DNA from: CBDFJH01 sp965198095
GTDB lineage: Bacteria > Latescibacterota > UBA2968 > GCA-2709665
Length of the DNA: 64,000 nucleotides
Assembly: GCA_965198095.1 (NCBI GenBank)
Contig: OZ240239.1
Span: forward strand, 682,001-746,000
Reading direction: 5' to 3'
In this document: in pieces, positions 51,294 through 62,018 of the stretch
How positions within the stretch are numbered: the first letter of the stretch is position 1
Layout of the letters: each line of letters opens with the position of its first letter
Translations under genes and position numbers: made by a program
Notes under the pieces: generated by a model
What the model was told of the DNA's origin: nothing
Databases searched by the model: none
The model's input: the letters and a program-made list of their open reading frames with translations, nothing else

Positions 51294-52609
51294 TGGAGAG
51301 TATGCCCCTCATCCTTTTCCTCGTGATCTTCGCGCTGCTGCTGTTCGGATACCCTGTGGCCTTCACGCTGGGCGGGGTCTCTTTCATCCTCGGCTATCTG
51401 ACGTTCGGAATGGACTTCTTCCACCTGCTCCCGCTCCGGATCTGGGGCGTGATGACGAATTACGTCCTGATCGCCGTTCCGCTGTTCGTCTACATGGGCG
51501 TCATGCTGGAGCGGTCGGGACTGGCCGAAGACCTTCTGGAGACGATGGCGCTGCTGTTCGGCCGCCTTAGAGGCGGTCTGGCCATCTCCGTGGTCGCCGT
51601 GGGGGCGCTCCTGGGCGCTTCTACCGGCATCGTCGGGGCGACCGTGGTCACGATGGGACTGCTGAGTCTGCCCACGATGTTGAAACGGGGATACGATCCT
51701 CAGCTGGCCACGGGGACCATCTCGGCCTCGGGAACGCTGGGTCAGATCATCCCCCCGAGCATCGTCCTCGTCCTGTTGGGAAGCATTCTGAATATCTCGA
51801 TCGGGGACATGTTTCTGGGGGCCGTAGCGCCCGGTCTGTTGCTCGTGTCGCTCTATCTGCTCTGGATCGTTCTCGTGAGCATCTTCCGTCCGAACGCCGC
51901 GCCGGCGATGCCGAGCGAAGTGCTGGACCAGTTCAAGGGACGGGCGATGTACATACGGGTGATACGGGCATTCATCTTGCCCTTCTTCCTCATCGCGGCG
52001 GTTCTGGGATCGATTTTCGCCGGTGTGGCCTCTCCGACCGAAGCGGCCGCGGTCGGCGCCCTGGGGGCGACGCTGCTGACCGTGGTGCAAAGGAAATTCA
52101 ACTACGAAACGCTGAAGTCGGTGATGGCGTCCACGACCCATCTGACCTGCATGGTGTTCATCATCCTCGTTGGCGCCACCGCGTTCGGTCTGGTGTTCCG
52201 GGGGATGAGAGGGGATGCGTATTTGACCGGTCTCATCCTGGGCGCCGACATGGATCCTTACACCTTTCTGGCGCTTGTCATGGTCGTGATATTCGTGGCG
52301 GGGTTCTTCATCGATTTCATTGAGATCACGTTCATCATCGTCCCCGTCGTGGCCCCGATCTTCGCGGCACTCGAAGTGAACCTGCTCTGGATCGGGGTCC
52401 TCATCGCGGTGAACCTGCAGACCTCGTTCTTGACGCCGCCGTTCGGGTTTTCGCTTTTTTATCTGAAAGGTGTGGCGCCTCCCGAGATTCGAACCGGACA
52501 GATTTACAGGGGCATCGTTCCGTTTGTGCTGATCCAGCTCATCGGGGTGAGTCTGGTGCTCTGCTTCCCGGAGATGGCCACCTGGCTGCCCCGGGTCGTG
52601 TCGAAATAG
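51290..52609 (+). CDS. TRAP transporter large permease (DctM type)
   Basis: The 439-residue protein has about twelve membrane segments and DctM hallmarks: VPLFVYMGVMLERSGLAEDL, GGLAISVVAVGALLGASTGI VGAT, ISASGTLGQIIPPSIVLVLL, SPTEAAAVGALGA and FFIDFIEITFIIVPVVAPIF. It catalyses sodium-coupled uptake with the periplasmic binding protein encoded on the opposite strand 300 bp downstream. The operon ends at a strong terminator. Confidence 0.95.
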   Translation: MMESMPLILFLVIFALLLFGYPVAFTLGGVSFILGYLTFGMDFFHLLPLRIWGVMTNYVLIAVPLFVYMGVMLERSGLAEDLLETMALLFGRLRGGLAISVVAVGALLGASTGIVGATVVTMGLLSLPTMLKRGYDPQLATGTISASGTLGQIIPPSIVLVLLGSILNISIGDMFLGAVAPGLLLVSLYLLWIVLVSIFRPNAAPAMPSEVLDQFKGRAMYIRVIRAFILPFFLIAAVLGSIFAGVASPTEAAAVGALGATLLTVVQRKFNYETLKSVMASTTHLTCMVFIILVGATAFGLVFRGMRGDAYLTGLILGADMDPYTFLALVMVVIFVAGFFIDFIEITFIIVPVVAPIFAALEVNLLWIGVLIAVNLQTSFLTPPFGFSLFYLKGVAPPEIRTGQIYRGIVPFVLIQLIGVSLVLCFPEMATWLPRVVSK

Positions 52610-52672
52610 CCGTGGCTTCAGAATCGCGAAGCCGGTGCGTGACGATAAACGGGTTCTCCGCGGGCAAAAGCA

Positions 52673-52703
52673 AAGAAACCCGGAGGCGAAATCCGGGTTT
52701 CTT
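52673..52703. terminator. Bidirectional intrinsic terminator
   Basis: A 12-bp perfect stem AAGAAACCCGGA / TCCGGGTTTCTT with a 7-nt loop lies between convergent dctM-type and dctP-type genes. A-rich and T-rich sides allow function in both directions. The rest of 52610-52908 shows nothing else. Confidence 0.85.
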
Positions 52704-52908
52704 CGTGCCGATCCGGTTCCAGGCGGCCCGCTAGTGTCGCGTCCCAGCAATTCGTAGAACAACCTTGTGACCAGCCCCTATGTTCGGAAGTAGGACTAGT
52801 GAACCAGCCAAGTGATTGATCTCAAAGGCACTAAGGGCAATAGTGTAGTCACCATTTAGAAGCCGGTTTGTAGGAAATCTTTATTGAAGAAACTTCCGGG
52901 ACATCACA

Positions 52909-54024
52909 CTAGCCGATGCTCGTGTAGTAGACTTCCTCGGAGACCTCGGCCCATCCCGAGACATTGCGCCGAAATGCATCGAACGACGCGAACACTTTCC
53001 TGCTCGCGGGATCGGCGGACACGAGTTCATCCACGACCTCTCTCGAAAAGACTCGGAAGGCGCCGAGCACTTCGTCCGGAAACCGCCTCAGCTGGATGTC
53101 GTGTTTGTCGATCAAGGTCCGCAGGTAGGTGTTGTTCTTGGATTCGAACTCGGAGAGGGACCAGACGTTCGAGCGCGCCGCGGCGGCTCTCACGATGGCC
53201 TGGAGATCCCCGGGCAGTTCGTCGAAGGCGGTCTTGTTGACCGCGAGCTCAATCGCCGTCCCGGGCTCGTGCCAGCCCGGATAGTAGTAGTATTTGGCCG
53301 CCTTGTAGAACCCCATCAGGTAATCGTGGTAGGGTCCGATCCATTCGGTCGCATCGATGACGCCCCGCTCCAGGTTCGTGTAGATCTCTCCACCCGCCGA
53401 AAGCACGGCCGATCCGCCCGCTTTGGCGATCACTTTGCCTCCCAGGCCCGGGATTCTCATTTTCAGGCCTTTGAGATCGGCCACCGATCCGATCTCGTGG
53501 TTGAACCATCCCCCCATCTGAAACCCCGTGTTCCCAACAGGCATGGGCACCAGGTTGAACGGTTCGTACAACGCCTCCCACAGCGCCATACCGCCGCCAC
53601 TGTAAAGCCAGGCGTTCATCTGCTGCGCGTTCATGCCAAACGGTACGGCCGAGAAGAACTGGGCGGCGGGCGCCTTCCCTGCCCAGTAGTAAGATGCGCC
53701 GTGACACACGTCTACCACACCCTGACTGACGGCGTCGAATCCTTCGAAAGGGGGAATGAGCTCGCCGCCGCCGTAGACGTGGATCTTGAGCCGCCCCTCT
53801 GACATCTCCTCCACCCACTTCGCGATCAAATCGGCGCTCTCGCCCAGGATCGGAAAGTGGGGGGGCCAAGTCGTCACCATCTTCCACTCGAACGACCTGT
53901 CTGACCTGATCGCGGGGGCCTGGTTTTCCTCCGAAGCAGCACAACCGGCAATCATCGATACACCGCCGGCCAGCGCGGTCGCGGAGGCTTTCTTCAGAAA
54001 GTCACGCCGTTCCAGTCTTGACAC
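52909..54024 (-). CDS. TRAP transporter substrate-binding protein (DctP type), Tat-exported lipoprotein
   Basis: GTG 54024 behind TTGGAGG gives 371 residues with a twin-arginine signal LERRDFLKKASATALAGGVS ending in the lipobox IAGC. The mature part FEWKMVTTWPPHFPILGESA, GRLKIHVYGGGELIPPFEGF, KGLKMRIPGLGGKVIAKAGG and GVIDATEWIGPYHDYLMGFY matches the DctP branch with the W-G-P-Y and E-W motifs, related to binding proteins for 2-oxo acids or lactate. It is encoded convergent to its permeases, so expression is separate. Confidence 0.92.
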   Translation of the reverse strand: MSRLERRDFLKKASATALAGGVSMIAGCAASEENQAPAIRSDRSFEWKMVTTWPPHFPILGESADLIAKWVEEMSEGRLKIHVYGGGELIPPFEGFDAVSQGVVDVCHGASYYWAGKAPAAQFFSAVPFGMNAQQMNAWLYSGGGMALWEALYEPFNLVPMPVGNTGFQMGGWFNHEIGSVADLKGLKMRIPGLGGKVIAKAGGSAVLSAGGEIYTNLERGVIDATEWIGPYHDYLMGFYKAAKYYYYPGWHEPGTAIELAVNKTAFDELPGDLQAIVRAAAARSNVWSLSEFESKNNTYLRTLIDKHDIQLRRFPDEVLGAFRVFSREVVDELVSADPASRKVFASFDAFRRNVSGWAEVSEEVYYTSIG

Positions 54025-54340
54025 GCAGCCTCCAAAATGGAATCGTGGAACCTCGGACGAAGACATCCGTCGACGGAGGGCCAAACATACAAAAATTAAC
54101 AGCTTACTGACAAACATCATGCAAGCCCACGCATGGTTCTGTCAAGGGTTTTTTCGTGCACGCCTTCTCTCGGCCGACGGACACGGGCGAGGTCTGCGAG
54201 CGCACGGACGAGGCGTCTCATTTTTCTTGACACGTTCGGATGGATTTCGTGTATTGGATCCGGTCATAAACACAAACGACTCGATGCGTGAGGGTTCTCG
54301 GCGACGGTTGACCCGGGTCCCACGGTTTACGCCTGCCCGT

Positions 54341-54394
54341 GCCTGTCTGCGTTCGGGTTTTCCGCACAGGCAGGCGCGTCCGCACGCAGACAGG
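54341..54394. repeat. Inverted repeat CCTGTCTGCGT / ACGCAGACAGG
   Basis: Two 11-bp arms (54342-54352, 54384-54394) enclose CACAGGCAGGCGCG and partly complementary GGTTTTCC/GGAAAACC. It belongs to the GCAGGCAGG-type palindromes also seen in MITEs A and E, in the intron and near 8.55 kb. No gene is seen in 54025-54630. Confidence 0.5.
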
Positions 54395-54480
54395 AAAACC
54401 GAGCCCTGAGCGCACTGAGGGATGCATTGCTTGCAGGGCACTGGATATCTTCTCCGGAATAGGACACACTTCCAACTCGG

Positions 54481-54513
54481 TTCCCACCGGATGACCGATC
54501 CGGTGGGAATTTT
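54481..54513 (+). terminator. Intrinsic terminator-like hairpin
   Basis: A 12-bp stem TTCCCACCGGAT / ATCCGGTGGGAA with a 5-nt loop is followed by TTTTC. It lies 120 bp upstream of the HU gene, and no gene on the plus strand precedes it within 1.8 kb. It may end an unrecognised transcript from 54025-54480 or act on the opposite strand. Confidence 0.6.
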
Positions 54514-54630
54514 CTGTCACGCAACTCGGCTCGTTGAGCAGTTCGCCTGATTCCTGGATTCCTCTTCCAGACCATCCGGCTTCTTTGTAGATCCCACATC
54601 AGATCGAACGGCAAGTTTTCGGAGGGGCGC

Positions 54631-54927
54631 ATGAGAACCGTCAAGAGGGCCGACCTGGCGCAAATGCTTTCCAATGAAGTCGGATGCAGCAAGGGTCTGG
54701 CCAGGCAAGCCGTGGATGCCGCGTTCGACGCCCTGATCGAAGCAATCAATCATGGCGAAAGGATCGAGATCAGGGGATTCGGAGCGTGGACGGTGAAACG
54801 AACCAATCCACGCCCGTTCGCCCGGAATCCAAAGACGGGTGAGCGGGTTTCCATACCGGTCCGACGAAGAGTGGCCTTCAAGCCCGGAAAGATACTGAAA
54901 CAGGCCCTTTCGGAACCTCTGGAGTGA
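54631..54927 (+). CDS. HU/IHF-family DNA-binding protein
   Basis: The 98-residue protein begins MRTVKRADLAQMLSNEVGCS. It holds the beta-arm signature RIEIRGFGAWTVKRTNPRPF ARNPKTGERVSIPVRRRVAF KPGKILKQAL, with the intercalating Pro of the arm. It is closest in pattern to IHF-beta/HU subunits that bend DNA. GGAGGGGCGC precedes the ATG. It may help in nucleoid structure; no recombination genes adjoin it. Confidence 0.94.
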   Translation: MRTVKRADLAQMLSNEVGCSKGLARQAVDAAFDALIEAINHGERIEIRGFGAWTVKRTNPRPFARNPKTGERVSIPVRRRVAFKPGKILKQALSEPLE

Positions 54928-54969
54928 GCGCGACTGAGCACGTTCCCGCAAAGGGAAAGGGATCCGCTG

Positions 54970-55215
54970 ATGAACGAGGCTTTTGAAGATAGGCAGGTCG
55001 AGGGGTTGACGCTTCGTGTAGACCGAATGTCCTGCGCTGCGTTCAAGGATTGCATCGGGATCGCGCCCGAGGCCTTTTCGCTCGGAGAAGACGACGTCGT
55101 GACGTTCCTGGAACCGGAGCGGGTAGACCGCGAGCGCCTGATTGAGGCGTGCACCGTTTGCCCGGTGAATGCGTTGACCGTTCTGGATGAAGCCGGGAGA
55201 CAGATCGTTCCGTAG
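54970..55215 (+). CDS. Single-cluster ferredoxin-like protein
   Basis: The 81-residue acidic protein has RMSCAAFKDCIGIAPEAFSL and LIEACTVCPVNALTVLDEAG. The spacing Cys-x5-Cys...Cys-x2-Cys-Pro resembles short [3Fe-4S]/[4Fe-4S] ferredoxins that feed P450s or other oxidases. One expected cluster Cys of the classical C-x2-C-x2-C set is absent, which favours an unusual or 3Fe cluster. It lies 42 bp after HU and before a strong terminator. Confidence 0.75.
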   Translation: MNEAFEDRQVEGLTLRVDRMSCAAFKDCIGIAPEAFSLGEDDVVTFLEPERVDRERLIEACTVCPVNALTVLDEAGRQIVP

Positions 55216-55314
55216 GCCCCCTTCAATCCGGTTCCCGGCTCCCGAGGTGGCTGGACGAATCGGGGATGAGGGGAGAAACAGGCGTCCTGCTGAAAAAGAG
55301 AGATGGGAAACGGG

Positions 55315-55363
55315 CGGGCAGAACGCGGAGTTGGCCTCCGAGGGATTCTGCCCGGTTTTTTTC
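55315..55363 (+). terminator. Intrinsic terminator after HU-ferredoxin
   Basis: A 9-bp stem CGGGCAGAA / TTCTGCCCG encloses a second stem CGGAG/CTCCG and is followed by GTTTTTTT. It closes the HU-ferredoxin transcription unit. The remaining 55216-55595 interval shows no gene. Confidence 0.85.
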
Positions 55364-55595
55364 GGCACCGGAAACCCCTGAAAAGCTCTGCCGGCCACGC
55401 ATCGGGCGATCCGTCGGACGCCGCGGATCGGATACCGCCGTCATGGAAAGTCTTACGCGGACGGGCTCGCGTTCTTTGACGTTCTTTACCCGGATCACTT
55501 CAGGATGAGACGGTGCAGGCGTTCCAGCCATCGCAAAGCGGCGGTTCGTGCAGGATCGGAAATCCCAAACCCGCTATTCAGGAAGGAGCTGCACC

Positions 55596-56885
55596 ATGAT
55601 CCCACAGCCGGAACCGACACCTGGCGATCGCGACTGGTTTGTCCACGATCGATTCGGACTGTTCATCCACTGGGGCATCTATGCCCTTCCGGGACGCCAC
55701 GAGTGGGTGAAAAACAGGGAAGAGATTACCGGTGAAGACTACCGGCGCTACTTCGATCACTTCGATCCGGACCTTTACGATCCCCAATTGTGGGCCCGGT
55801 GCGCCAAGAAGGCCGGAATGAAATATCTCGTCGTGACGACGAAGCATCACGACGGGTTCTGCCTTTGGGACTCCAAGCTGACCGGCTACAAGGCGCCGAA
55901 TACGCCCGCGAAGCGGGACCTGCTGACGCCGATGGTCGAGGCCTTCCGTGAGGAGGAGCTCAAGGTGGGATTCTATCACTCGCTGATCGATTGGCATCAT
56001 CCGGAGTTTCCGGTGGACGCGCTTCACCCCCGGCGCAATGACCTGGTTTTCAGAGCACAGGCGTCGGGACGCGACGTTCGAAACTACGCCGAATACCTTC
56101 ACGGGCAAGTCCGGGAGCTGCTGACCGGGTTCGGGAGGATCGATCTCCTCTTCCTCGATTTCTCCTATTCGGATCGGGCGCTGGAATGGGGATCCGGGAA
56201 GGGGAAGGCGGACTGGCAGTCGGAGAAGTTGTTTGCCATGGCAAGAGCGCTTATGCCGGGCATTTTGATCAACAACCGCGCCGAGGTCCCCGGAGACTAC
56301 ACGACGCCGGAGCAGTATCAACCGCGTGCGTGGATAAACGTGGACGGAAGACCGGTGGTCTGGGAGGCCTGCCAGACACTCAACGGCAGCTGGGGATACG
56401 ATCGCGACAATCTGGACTGGAAGCCTGTGGACATGCTGGTCCGAATGCTGATCGACACGGTCTCAAAGGGCGGGAACCTGATCCTGAACGTCGGGCCGAC
56501 CGCCCGGGGCGAGTTCGATCCAAGGGCGGTTGCGACGCTCGAAGGGATCGGAGCGTGGATGCGCCTGCACGACCGTTCGATCTCCGGCGCGAACCAGAGT
56601 GAGTTCGCCGCGCCGACGGGGTGTCGGTACACACAGAGAGGAGACCGGCTTTACCTCCACCTGTTCGAATGGCCCTTCAGGCACGTGCATCTCGAAGGCC
56701 TGAAGGATCGGGTGGCTTACGCGCAGCTGCTCAACGACGGGTCGGAGATCCAGAGATACACGCCCCCGAAGAGCGCCGCCAATACGACACCGGCCGGTCT
56801 GGGGGATGATCTCCTGACCCTGGTCCTCCCGGTGCAGCGGCCGGACGTCGCGGTGCCTGTGATCGAGCTGTTCCTGAAGGCGTAG
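55596..56885 (+). CDS. GH29 alpha-L-fucosidase
   Basis: ATG 55596, 7 nt after AGGAAGGAG, gives 429 residues. The GH29 barrel is clear: FVHDRFGLFIHWGIYALPGR HEWV, LVVTTKHHDGFCLWDSKLTG, VGFYHSLIDWHHPEFPVD, IDLLFLDFSYSD (nucleophile Asp) and WEACQTLNGSWGYDRDN, followed by GGNLILNVGPTARGEFDP and a small beta domain. No signal peptide is present, so it acts on imported fucosides. It fits a carbohydrate-using heterotroph. Confidence 0.93.
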   Translation: MIPQPEPTPGDRDWFVHDRFGLFIHWGIYALPGRHEWVKNREEITGEDYRRYFDHFDPDLYDPQLWARCAKKAGMKYLVVTTKHHDGFCLWDSKLTGYKAPNTPAKRDLLTPMVEAFREEELKVGFYHSLIDWHHPEFPVDALHPRRNDLVFRAQASGRDVRNYAEYLHGQVRELLTGFGRIDLLFLDFSYSDRALEWGSGKGKADWQSEKLFAMARALMPGILINNRAEVPGDYTTPEQYQPRAWINVDGRPVVWEACQTLNGSWGYDRDNLDWKPVDMLVRMLIDTVSKGGNLILNVGPTARGEFDPRAVATLEGIGAWMRLHDRSISGANQSEFAAPTGCRYTQRGDRLYLHLFEWPFRHVHLEGLKDRVAYAQLLNDGSEIQRYTPPKSAANTTPAGLGDDLLTLVLPVQRPDVAVPVIELFLKA

Positions 56886-56973
56886 GCAGAACCCGCGGAT
56901 CAGTCTGGGATGCACGACTGCCGATTTTGAATCGCGGAAGGGAACGGTTGATCGGAGTCGCGGAGGAAGCTAA

Positions 56974-58121
<1,148 letters not shown>

Positions 58122-59606
58122 CTAAAAGATCGTCCTTTGGCTGGGCGCCCATCGGCTGATCGTCACCTTCTGCTGTGTGAAGAAGGCGATGCTTTCTCGG
58201 CCCTGCACGTGGAGGTCGCCGTAAAAGGAGTTGTTCCACCCCGTAAAGGGGAAGAATGCCATGGGCGCGGGAACGCCGACGTTCACGCCGACCATCCCGG
58301 CGCTGACCGCGTGGCGGAACTTTCGGGCGGCGCTGCCGCTGGAGGTGAAGAGGACGGCGGCATTGCCGTAGCCGCTGCTGTTGCATACTTCGATTGCCGT
58401 GTCCAGGTCTTCGGTCCGCATCACCGAGAGGACCGGGCCGAAGATTTCATCTCTGGCGATGCGCATCCTCGGTGTGACGCGGTCGAAGATCGTCGGGCCC
58501 ACGTAGAATCCTTTGGGAGTGCTTTCAACGCGCACGTCCCGACCGTCGACGACGAGGTCCGCGCCCTCCGAGACGCCCCGGTCTATGTAGTCGATCACCC
58601 GCTCGCGATGCCGGGGCGTGATGAGGGGGCCCATCTGTGCATCGGCGTCCCGGTCCGTGGGACCGACGCGGAGCTGTCTTGCGGCGTCGCTGAGTGGAGG
58701 CACGAATCGGTCTCCTGCCTCCTCCGCACATACCAGCGCGCTTCCGGCCATGCAGCGTTCACCCGCGCATCCATAGGCAGATCCCATCACGGCGGTGACC
58801 GTGCTGTCGAGGTCGGCGTCGGGCAGGATGACCATGAAATTCTTGGCCCCCCCTGACGACTGGACCCGTTTGCCGTTGCGGGTCGCGGTTTCGTAGATGT
58901 ACTTCGCGACCGGTGTGGAGCCGACGAAGGAGATGGCTCGGACCTGGGGATGGCTCAGGAGCGCGTCCACGGCCTCGCGTCCGCCGTGGACCAGGTTGCA
59001 GACGCCGGGCGGGAGACCCGCCTCTTCCAGGAGCTCGAACAGGAGGACGGCGCTGAGCGGCACCTTTTCAGACGGTTTGAGGATGAACGTGTTTCCGCAG
59101 ACGATGGCCACGGGAAGGGTCCAGAGCGGGACCATCACCGGGAAGTTGAAGGGCGTGATGGCCGCGCAGACACCCAGCGGCTTGCGGATCGTATCGCAGT
59201 CGATCCCGGCGGCGATGTTTTCAAGCGATTCGCCCATGAGCAGGGAGGGCGCGCCGCAGGCGAATTCGACGACTTCGATGCCGCGCCGAACAGAGCCCCT
59301 GGATTCCTCCAAGGTCTTGCCGTGTTCCCGGGTGACCGTTTGAGCAAGCTCCTCGAACCGTTCTTCGAGCAGGTGCTTGTAGCGAAAGAGGATCCTGGCT
59401 CGGTCCACGGCGGGCGTATCCGCCCAGGCCGGGAAGGCATCTGCCGCGTTTCGCACCGCCTGGTCGACCTCCTCCTTGCCGCACATGGGCGTCGCGCCGA
59501 TCTGGACGCCCTCCGAGGGATTGTAGACCGGCGCCGACTCCGAGGCCGAGGAGGCCATCCACGCTCCGTTGATGAACAGGGGACAAGGCGCTTGTTTGGC
59601 GGGCAT
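58122..59606 (-). CDS. mmsA: CoA-acylating methylmalonate-semialdehyde dehydrogenase
   Basis: ATG 59606 (MPAKQAPCPLFINGAWMASS) gives 494 residues. Aldehyde dehydrogenase features include TPFNFPVMVPLWTLPVAIVC, ISFVGSTPVAKYIYETATRN, and the nucleophile in GCAGERCMAGSALVCAEEAG. The RCMA context and the lack of the usual second Glu are typical of MmsA. Then come DEIFGPVLSVMRTEDLDTAI and PFTGWNNSFYGDLHVQGRES. It converts malonate or methylmalonate semialdehyde to acetyl- or propionyl-CoA in valine, inositol or beta-alanine breakdown. The TAG stop lies in the CTAA duplicated by MITE E. Confidence 0.93.
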   Translation of the reverse strand: MPAKQAPCPLFINGAWMASSASESAPVYNPSEGVQIGATPMCGKEEVDQAVRNAADAFPAWADTPAVDRARILFRYKHLLEERFEELAQTVTREHGKTLEESRGSVRRGIEVVEFACGAPSLLMGESLENIAAGIDCDTIRKPLGVCAAITPFNFPVMVPLWTLPVAIVCGNTFILKPSEKVPLSAVLLFELLEEAGLPPGVCNLVHGGREAVDALLSHPQVRAISFVGSTPVAKYIYETATRNGKRVQSSGGAKNFMVILPDADLDSTVTAVMGSAYGCAGERCMAGSALVCAEEAGDRFVPPLSDAARQLRVGPTDRDADAQMGPLITPRHRERVIDYIDRGVSEGADLVVDGRDVRVESTPKGFYVGPTIFDRVTPRMRIARDEIFGPVLSVMRTEDLDTAIEVCNSSGYGNAAVLFTSSGSAARKFRHAVSAGMVGVNVGVPAPMAFFPFTGWNNSFYGDLHVQGRESIAFFTQQKVTISRWAPSQRTIF

Positions 59607-59829
59607 GTCGGTTCTCCGAGTTCGAGAGAGACGAACGAACATCGTCGCGTCAGGACGCGAAGCCCGAGCATCCGCTCAGCTCCGGGTCCGTGGATCTCTA
59701 TACATTGTCCTCTATTGCAAAGGGCCTGCTCCCCACTGAAGGCGAGGCCATGATCCGCTTCTGCTGTTCGGTGAGGTCCTCATAGTCTTCCAGACGATAG
59801 CAGTCCTTGGACCCGACCGAGTGACCGGG
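59553..59829 (-). repeat. 277-bp direct repeat, left copy (with PhyH C-terminal fragment)
   Basis: This segment covers the first 18 codons of mmsA, the intergenic region and the last 45 or so codons of a PhyH gene. It recurs at 62019-62297 in the same orientation with about twenty differences by eye. Here mmsA is complete and PhyH is only a fragment (about 59700-59830). Confidence 0.88.
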
Positions 59830-59840
59830 AACCTTGGTGC

Positions 59841-61025
59841 TCACGAAATGGATCCGATTCCGTAGGCCCCTCCCAGAACCGCTCCTTCCTGAAATCGTGT
59901 CATGCGGTAGATGTCAATCGGCGTGCTCGGTTTCAATTCCAGGAGTGTCTGAGCCAGAGATTCTCCCAGCGTGGGAGCCAGTTTGAAACCGTGACCGCTG
60001 AAACCAACGGCCACGTGCAATCCGGGATGCCCCGGGACCGGACCCAGGATCGGATTCCAATCGGGAGTGACGTCATAGGGTCCCGTCCAGCCGTCCGCCA
60101 TGCGGGCGGACTGAAAGGAAGGTATCCGTCGAGCCAGAAGTTTTCGGATTCGGGCCACGTGCGCCTCTTCGATCTCGTCCGTCAGAGTGTCGGCATCGTC
60201 AATCGGATCGCCGTGATCGCCGGTACCGACCAGCAGAGACCCACCACTGGCCGCCCGGCAGTAGATCTTGTCCGGTGTGGTCAGGTCTTTGAGAATGGGC
60301 CATTTGGCTCCATAAGGTCGGTCCGTTTTGAGGGTAATGACCTTGTGGCGGCTCACCACGTAGGGAAATTCAACTCCCAGCATAGCTCCCAGGCGGTTGG
60401 TCCAAGGTCCTGCTGCCAGCAACAACCGAGAGCACTCAAAGACGCCGGCAGGTGTGCGCACCAAATAGGTTTGTCCCGGATTCTCCAGTCCCGTCACCGG
60501 AGTCTCCGTCAATAGAGTGACTCCCAGCTCTTGAGCTCGCCTGGCATAGGAAATGGTGGTGAGCGAAGGGTCGCAATAGCCGGCCAGCGAATCGTATCCC
60601 AGCACCGGAACGTCGTCAACTCGAACCAGGGGATGCAGTTCACCGGCCTGCTTGGGCGTTAATTCCGAGGTATCGACGCCATACTCGTTCTGGATTTGAA
60701 AGACGGCCTGCATGCTGGCCCTGTGTTCTTCCGGTCCCAGAATGAGATAGCCGGTACGTTGAAAACCGGCTGTGCCGCCCACCGCTTCGGAAAAGTTCTG
60801 GTAGATCCGCAGGCTCCTGACGGCGTGAATCAAATTGGCGCGTATCGAGTAGTGGGTGCGCAAATTGGCGCAAGACTTTCCAGTACCGCCGGAAGCCAGA
60901 CCTCTTCGTTCCAACAAGACCACCTTCTTGGCGCCAAATTTAGCTAAGTTATAGGCCGTGCTGCAACCCAACACTCCACCGCCGATGATGACAATGTCAG
61001 CAGTTTGTCTGGCTTTCAACGTCAT
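59841..61025 (-). CDS. FAD-dependent oxidoreductase, DAO/sarcosine oxidase beta type
   Basis: The 394-residue protein has the N-terminal FAD loop ADIVIIGGGVLGCSTAYNLA, then VVLLERRGLASGGTGKSCAN LRTHYS, RLLLAAGPWTNRLGAMLGVE and the C-terminal HVAVGFSGHGFKLAPTLGES. These mark the DAO family that oxidises sarcosine, dimethylglycine or D-amino acids. There is no partner subunit, so it acts alone. With the hydrolase at 61.2 kb it makes up the segment bracketed by the 277-bp repeats. Confidence 0.92.
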   Translation of the reverse strand: MTLKARQTADIVIIGGGVLGCSTAYNLAKFGAKKVVLLERRGLASGGTGKSCANLRTHYSIRANLIHAVRSLRIYQNFSEAVGGTAGFQRTGYLILGPEEHRASMQAVFQIQNEYGVDTSELTPKQAGELHPLVRVDDVPVLGYDSLAGYCDPSLTTISYARRAQELGVTLLTETPVTGLENPGQTYLVRTPAGVFECSRLLLAAGPWTNRLGAMLGVEFPYVVSRHKVITLKTDRPYGAKWPILKDLTTPDKIYCRAASGGSLLVGTGDHGDPIDDADTLTDEIEEAHVARIRKLLARRIPSFQSARMADGWTGPYDVTPDWNPILGPVPGHPGLHVAVGFSGHGFKLAPTLGESLAQTLLELKPSTPIDIYRMTRFQEGAVLGGAYGIGSIS

Positions 61026-61213
61026 GCCGTTTACGCCTCCGGCAATCGGACTCTGGAATCATGGACAAAGTTGCTCCGACCAGGTCTCGCATTTTTGTCA
61101 TCAACAACGGCATCCTACCTCAAGATGGAATACAGAGCCATGACCCGTGACGACAAGCTGGAGAGAGAAGAATTGGGGTTGGGTCCGCAGCGGCTGAACG
61201 ACGGTCCGAGCGC

Positions 61214-62011
61214 ATGGTTGTAACGTGCGGCCAAGTGCGGGTTCATTCGGTTCGACTGGCCTACTCTTTCTCCGGCGACGGTCCCTGGATGGTTCTGCTC
61301 CACGGATGGATGTGCAATCGCTCCTTTTGGCGGGAGACGGTGAAGCCACTGGTGAGCCATGGGTTTCGATGTCTGCGTCTGGATTTCCGAGGTCATGGAG
61401 ATTCGGAAATCCCGGATTCCGGCTACTCGATCCCACAGTTGGCGGAGGATGTAGCATCGGCTCTGGAATCCTTGGGCGTGCGGTCGACCATCCTGGTGGG
61501 GCATTCCATGGGTGGAATGGTCGCTCAACAGCTGTGCCTGGATCGCCCCGACTTGGTGGGAAAGTTGGCTCTGGTGGCCACCATCGCGGCGGATCGAGGA
61601 AACCGGCTCATCTCCAAGAGGATAGAAGTGGAGTGCGCGGATTGGGGATTCCGACCGGCCTTCAATAGACATTTTCCCGACTGGTTTTCTTTCCATGCCG
61701 ACCCGACACGGGTTGCCTGGGCTCGCCGAGAGATGCTGCGCACGCCGCAACGGGTGGCATTGGATTTGGTGCGATCCTATCGGCGTTTTGATTTGACCCG
61801 CCGTTTGGAGAAGATCAAGGTGCCTGCTCTGGTCATCGGTTGTCGTTCCGATGACTCTGCGATACCGGAAGAAAGCCGGATCCTGGCCCGAAAGATCCCT
61901 GGCGCCAGCTTGGAAGGACTGGACGAATGCGGTCATTTCCCCATGCTGGAGCATCCTGAGAAGCTGTCCCAAATGCTGTTGTCCTTTGCAGCTGGGCGGG
62001 CTGATGGCTGA
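61214..62011 (+). CDS. Alpha/beta-fold hydrolase
   Basis: The 265-residue protein has the oxyanion region MVLLHGWMCNRSFWRETVKP, LDFRGHGDSEIP, the nucleophile elbow ILVGHSMGGMVAQQLCLDRP, an acid in VIGCRSDDSAIPEES and the His in LDECGHFPMLEHPEKL. All of the triad is present. It resembles haloperoxidase/esterase-like carboxyl hydrolases. It is transcribed divergently from the FAD gene, and its end is joined directly to the right 277-bp repeat. Confidence 0.9.
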   Translation: MVVTCGQVRVHSVRLAYSFSGDGPWMVLLHGWMCNRSFWRETVKPLVSHGFRCLRLDFRGHGDSEIPDSGYSIPQLAEDVASALESLGVRSTILVGHSMGGMVAQQLCLDRPDLVGKLALVATIAADRGNRLISKRIEVECADWGFRPAFNRHFPDWFSFHADPTRVAWARREMLRTPQRVALDLVRSYRRFDLTRRLEKIKVPALVIGCRSDDSAIPEESRILARKIPGASLEGLDECGHFPMLEHPEKLSQMLLSFAAGRADG

Positions 62012-62018
62012 AAGAAAG

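Noticed and set aside
51011..52762. Very long minus-strand frame opposite the TRAP permeases
   Set aside because: Its translation is Arg/His/Gln/Asp-rich without any domain. It is the antisense of the hydrophobic DctQ-DctM proteins.
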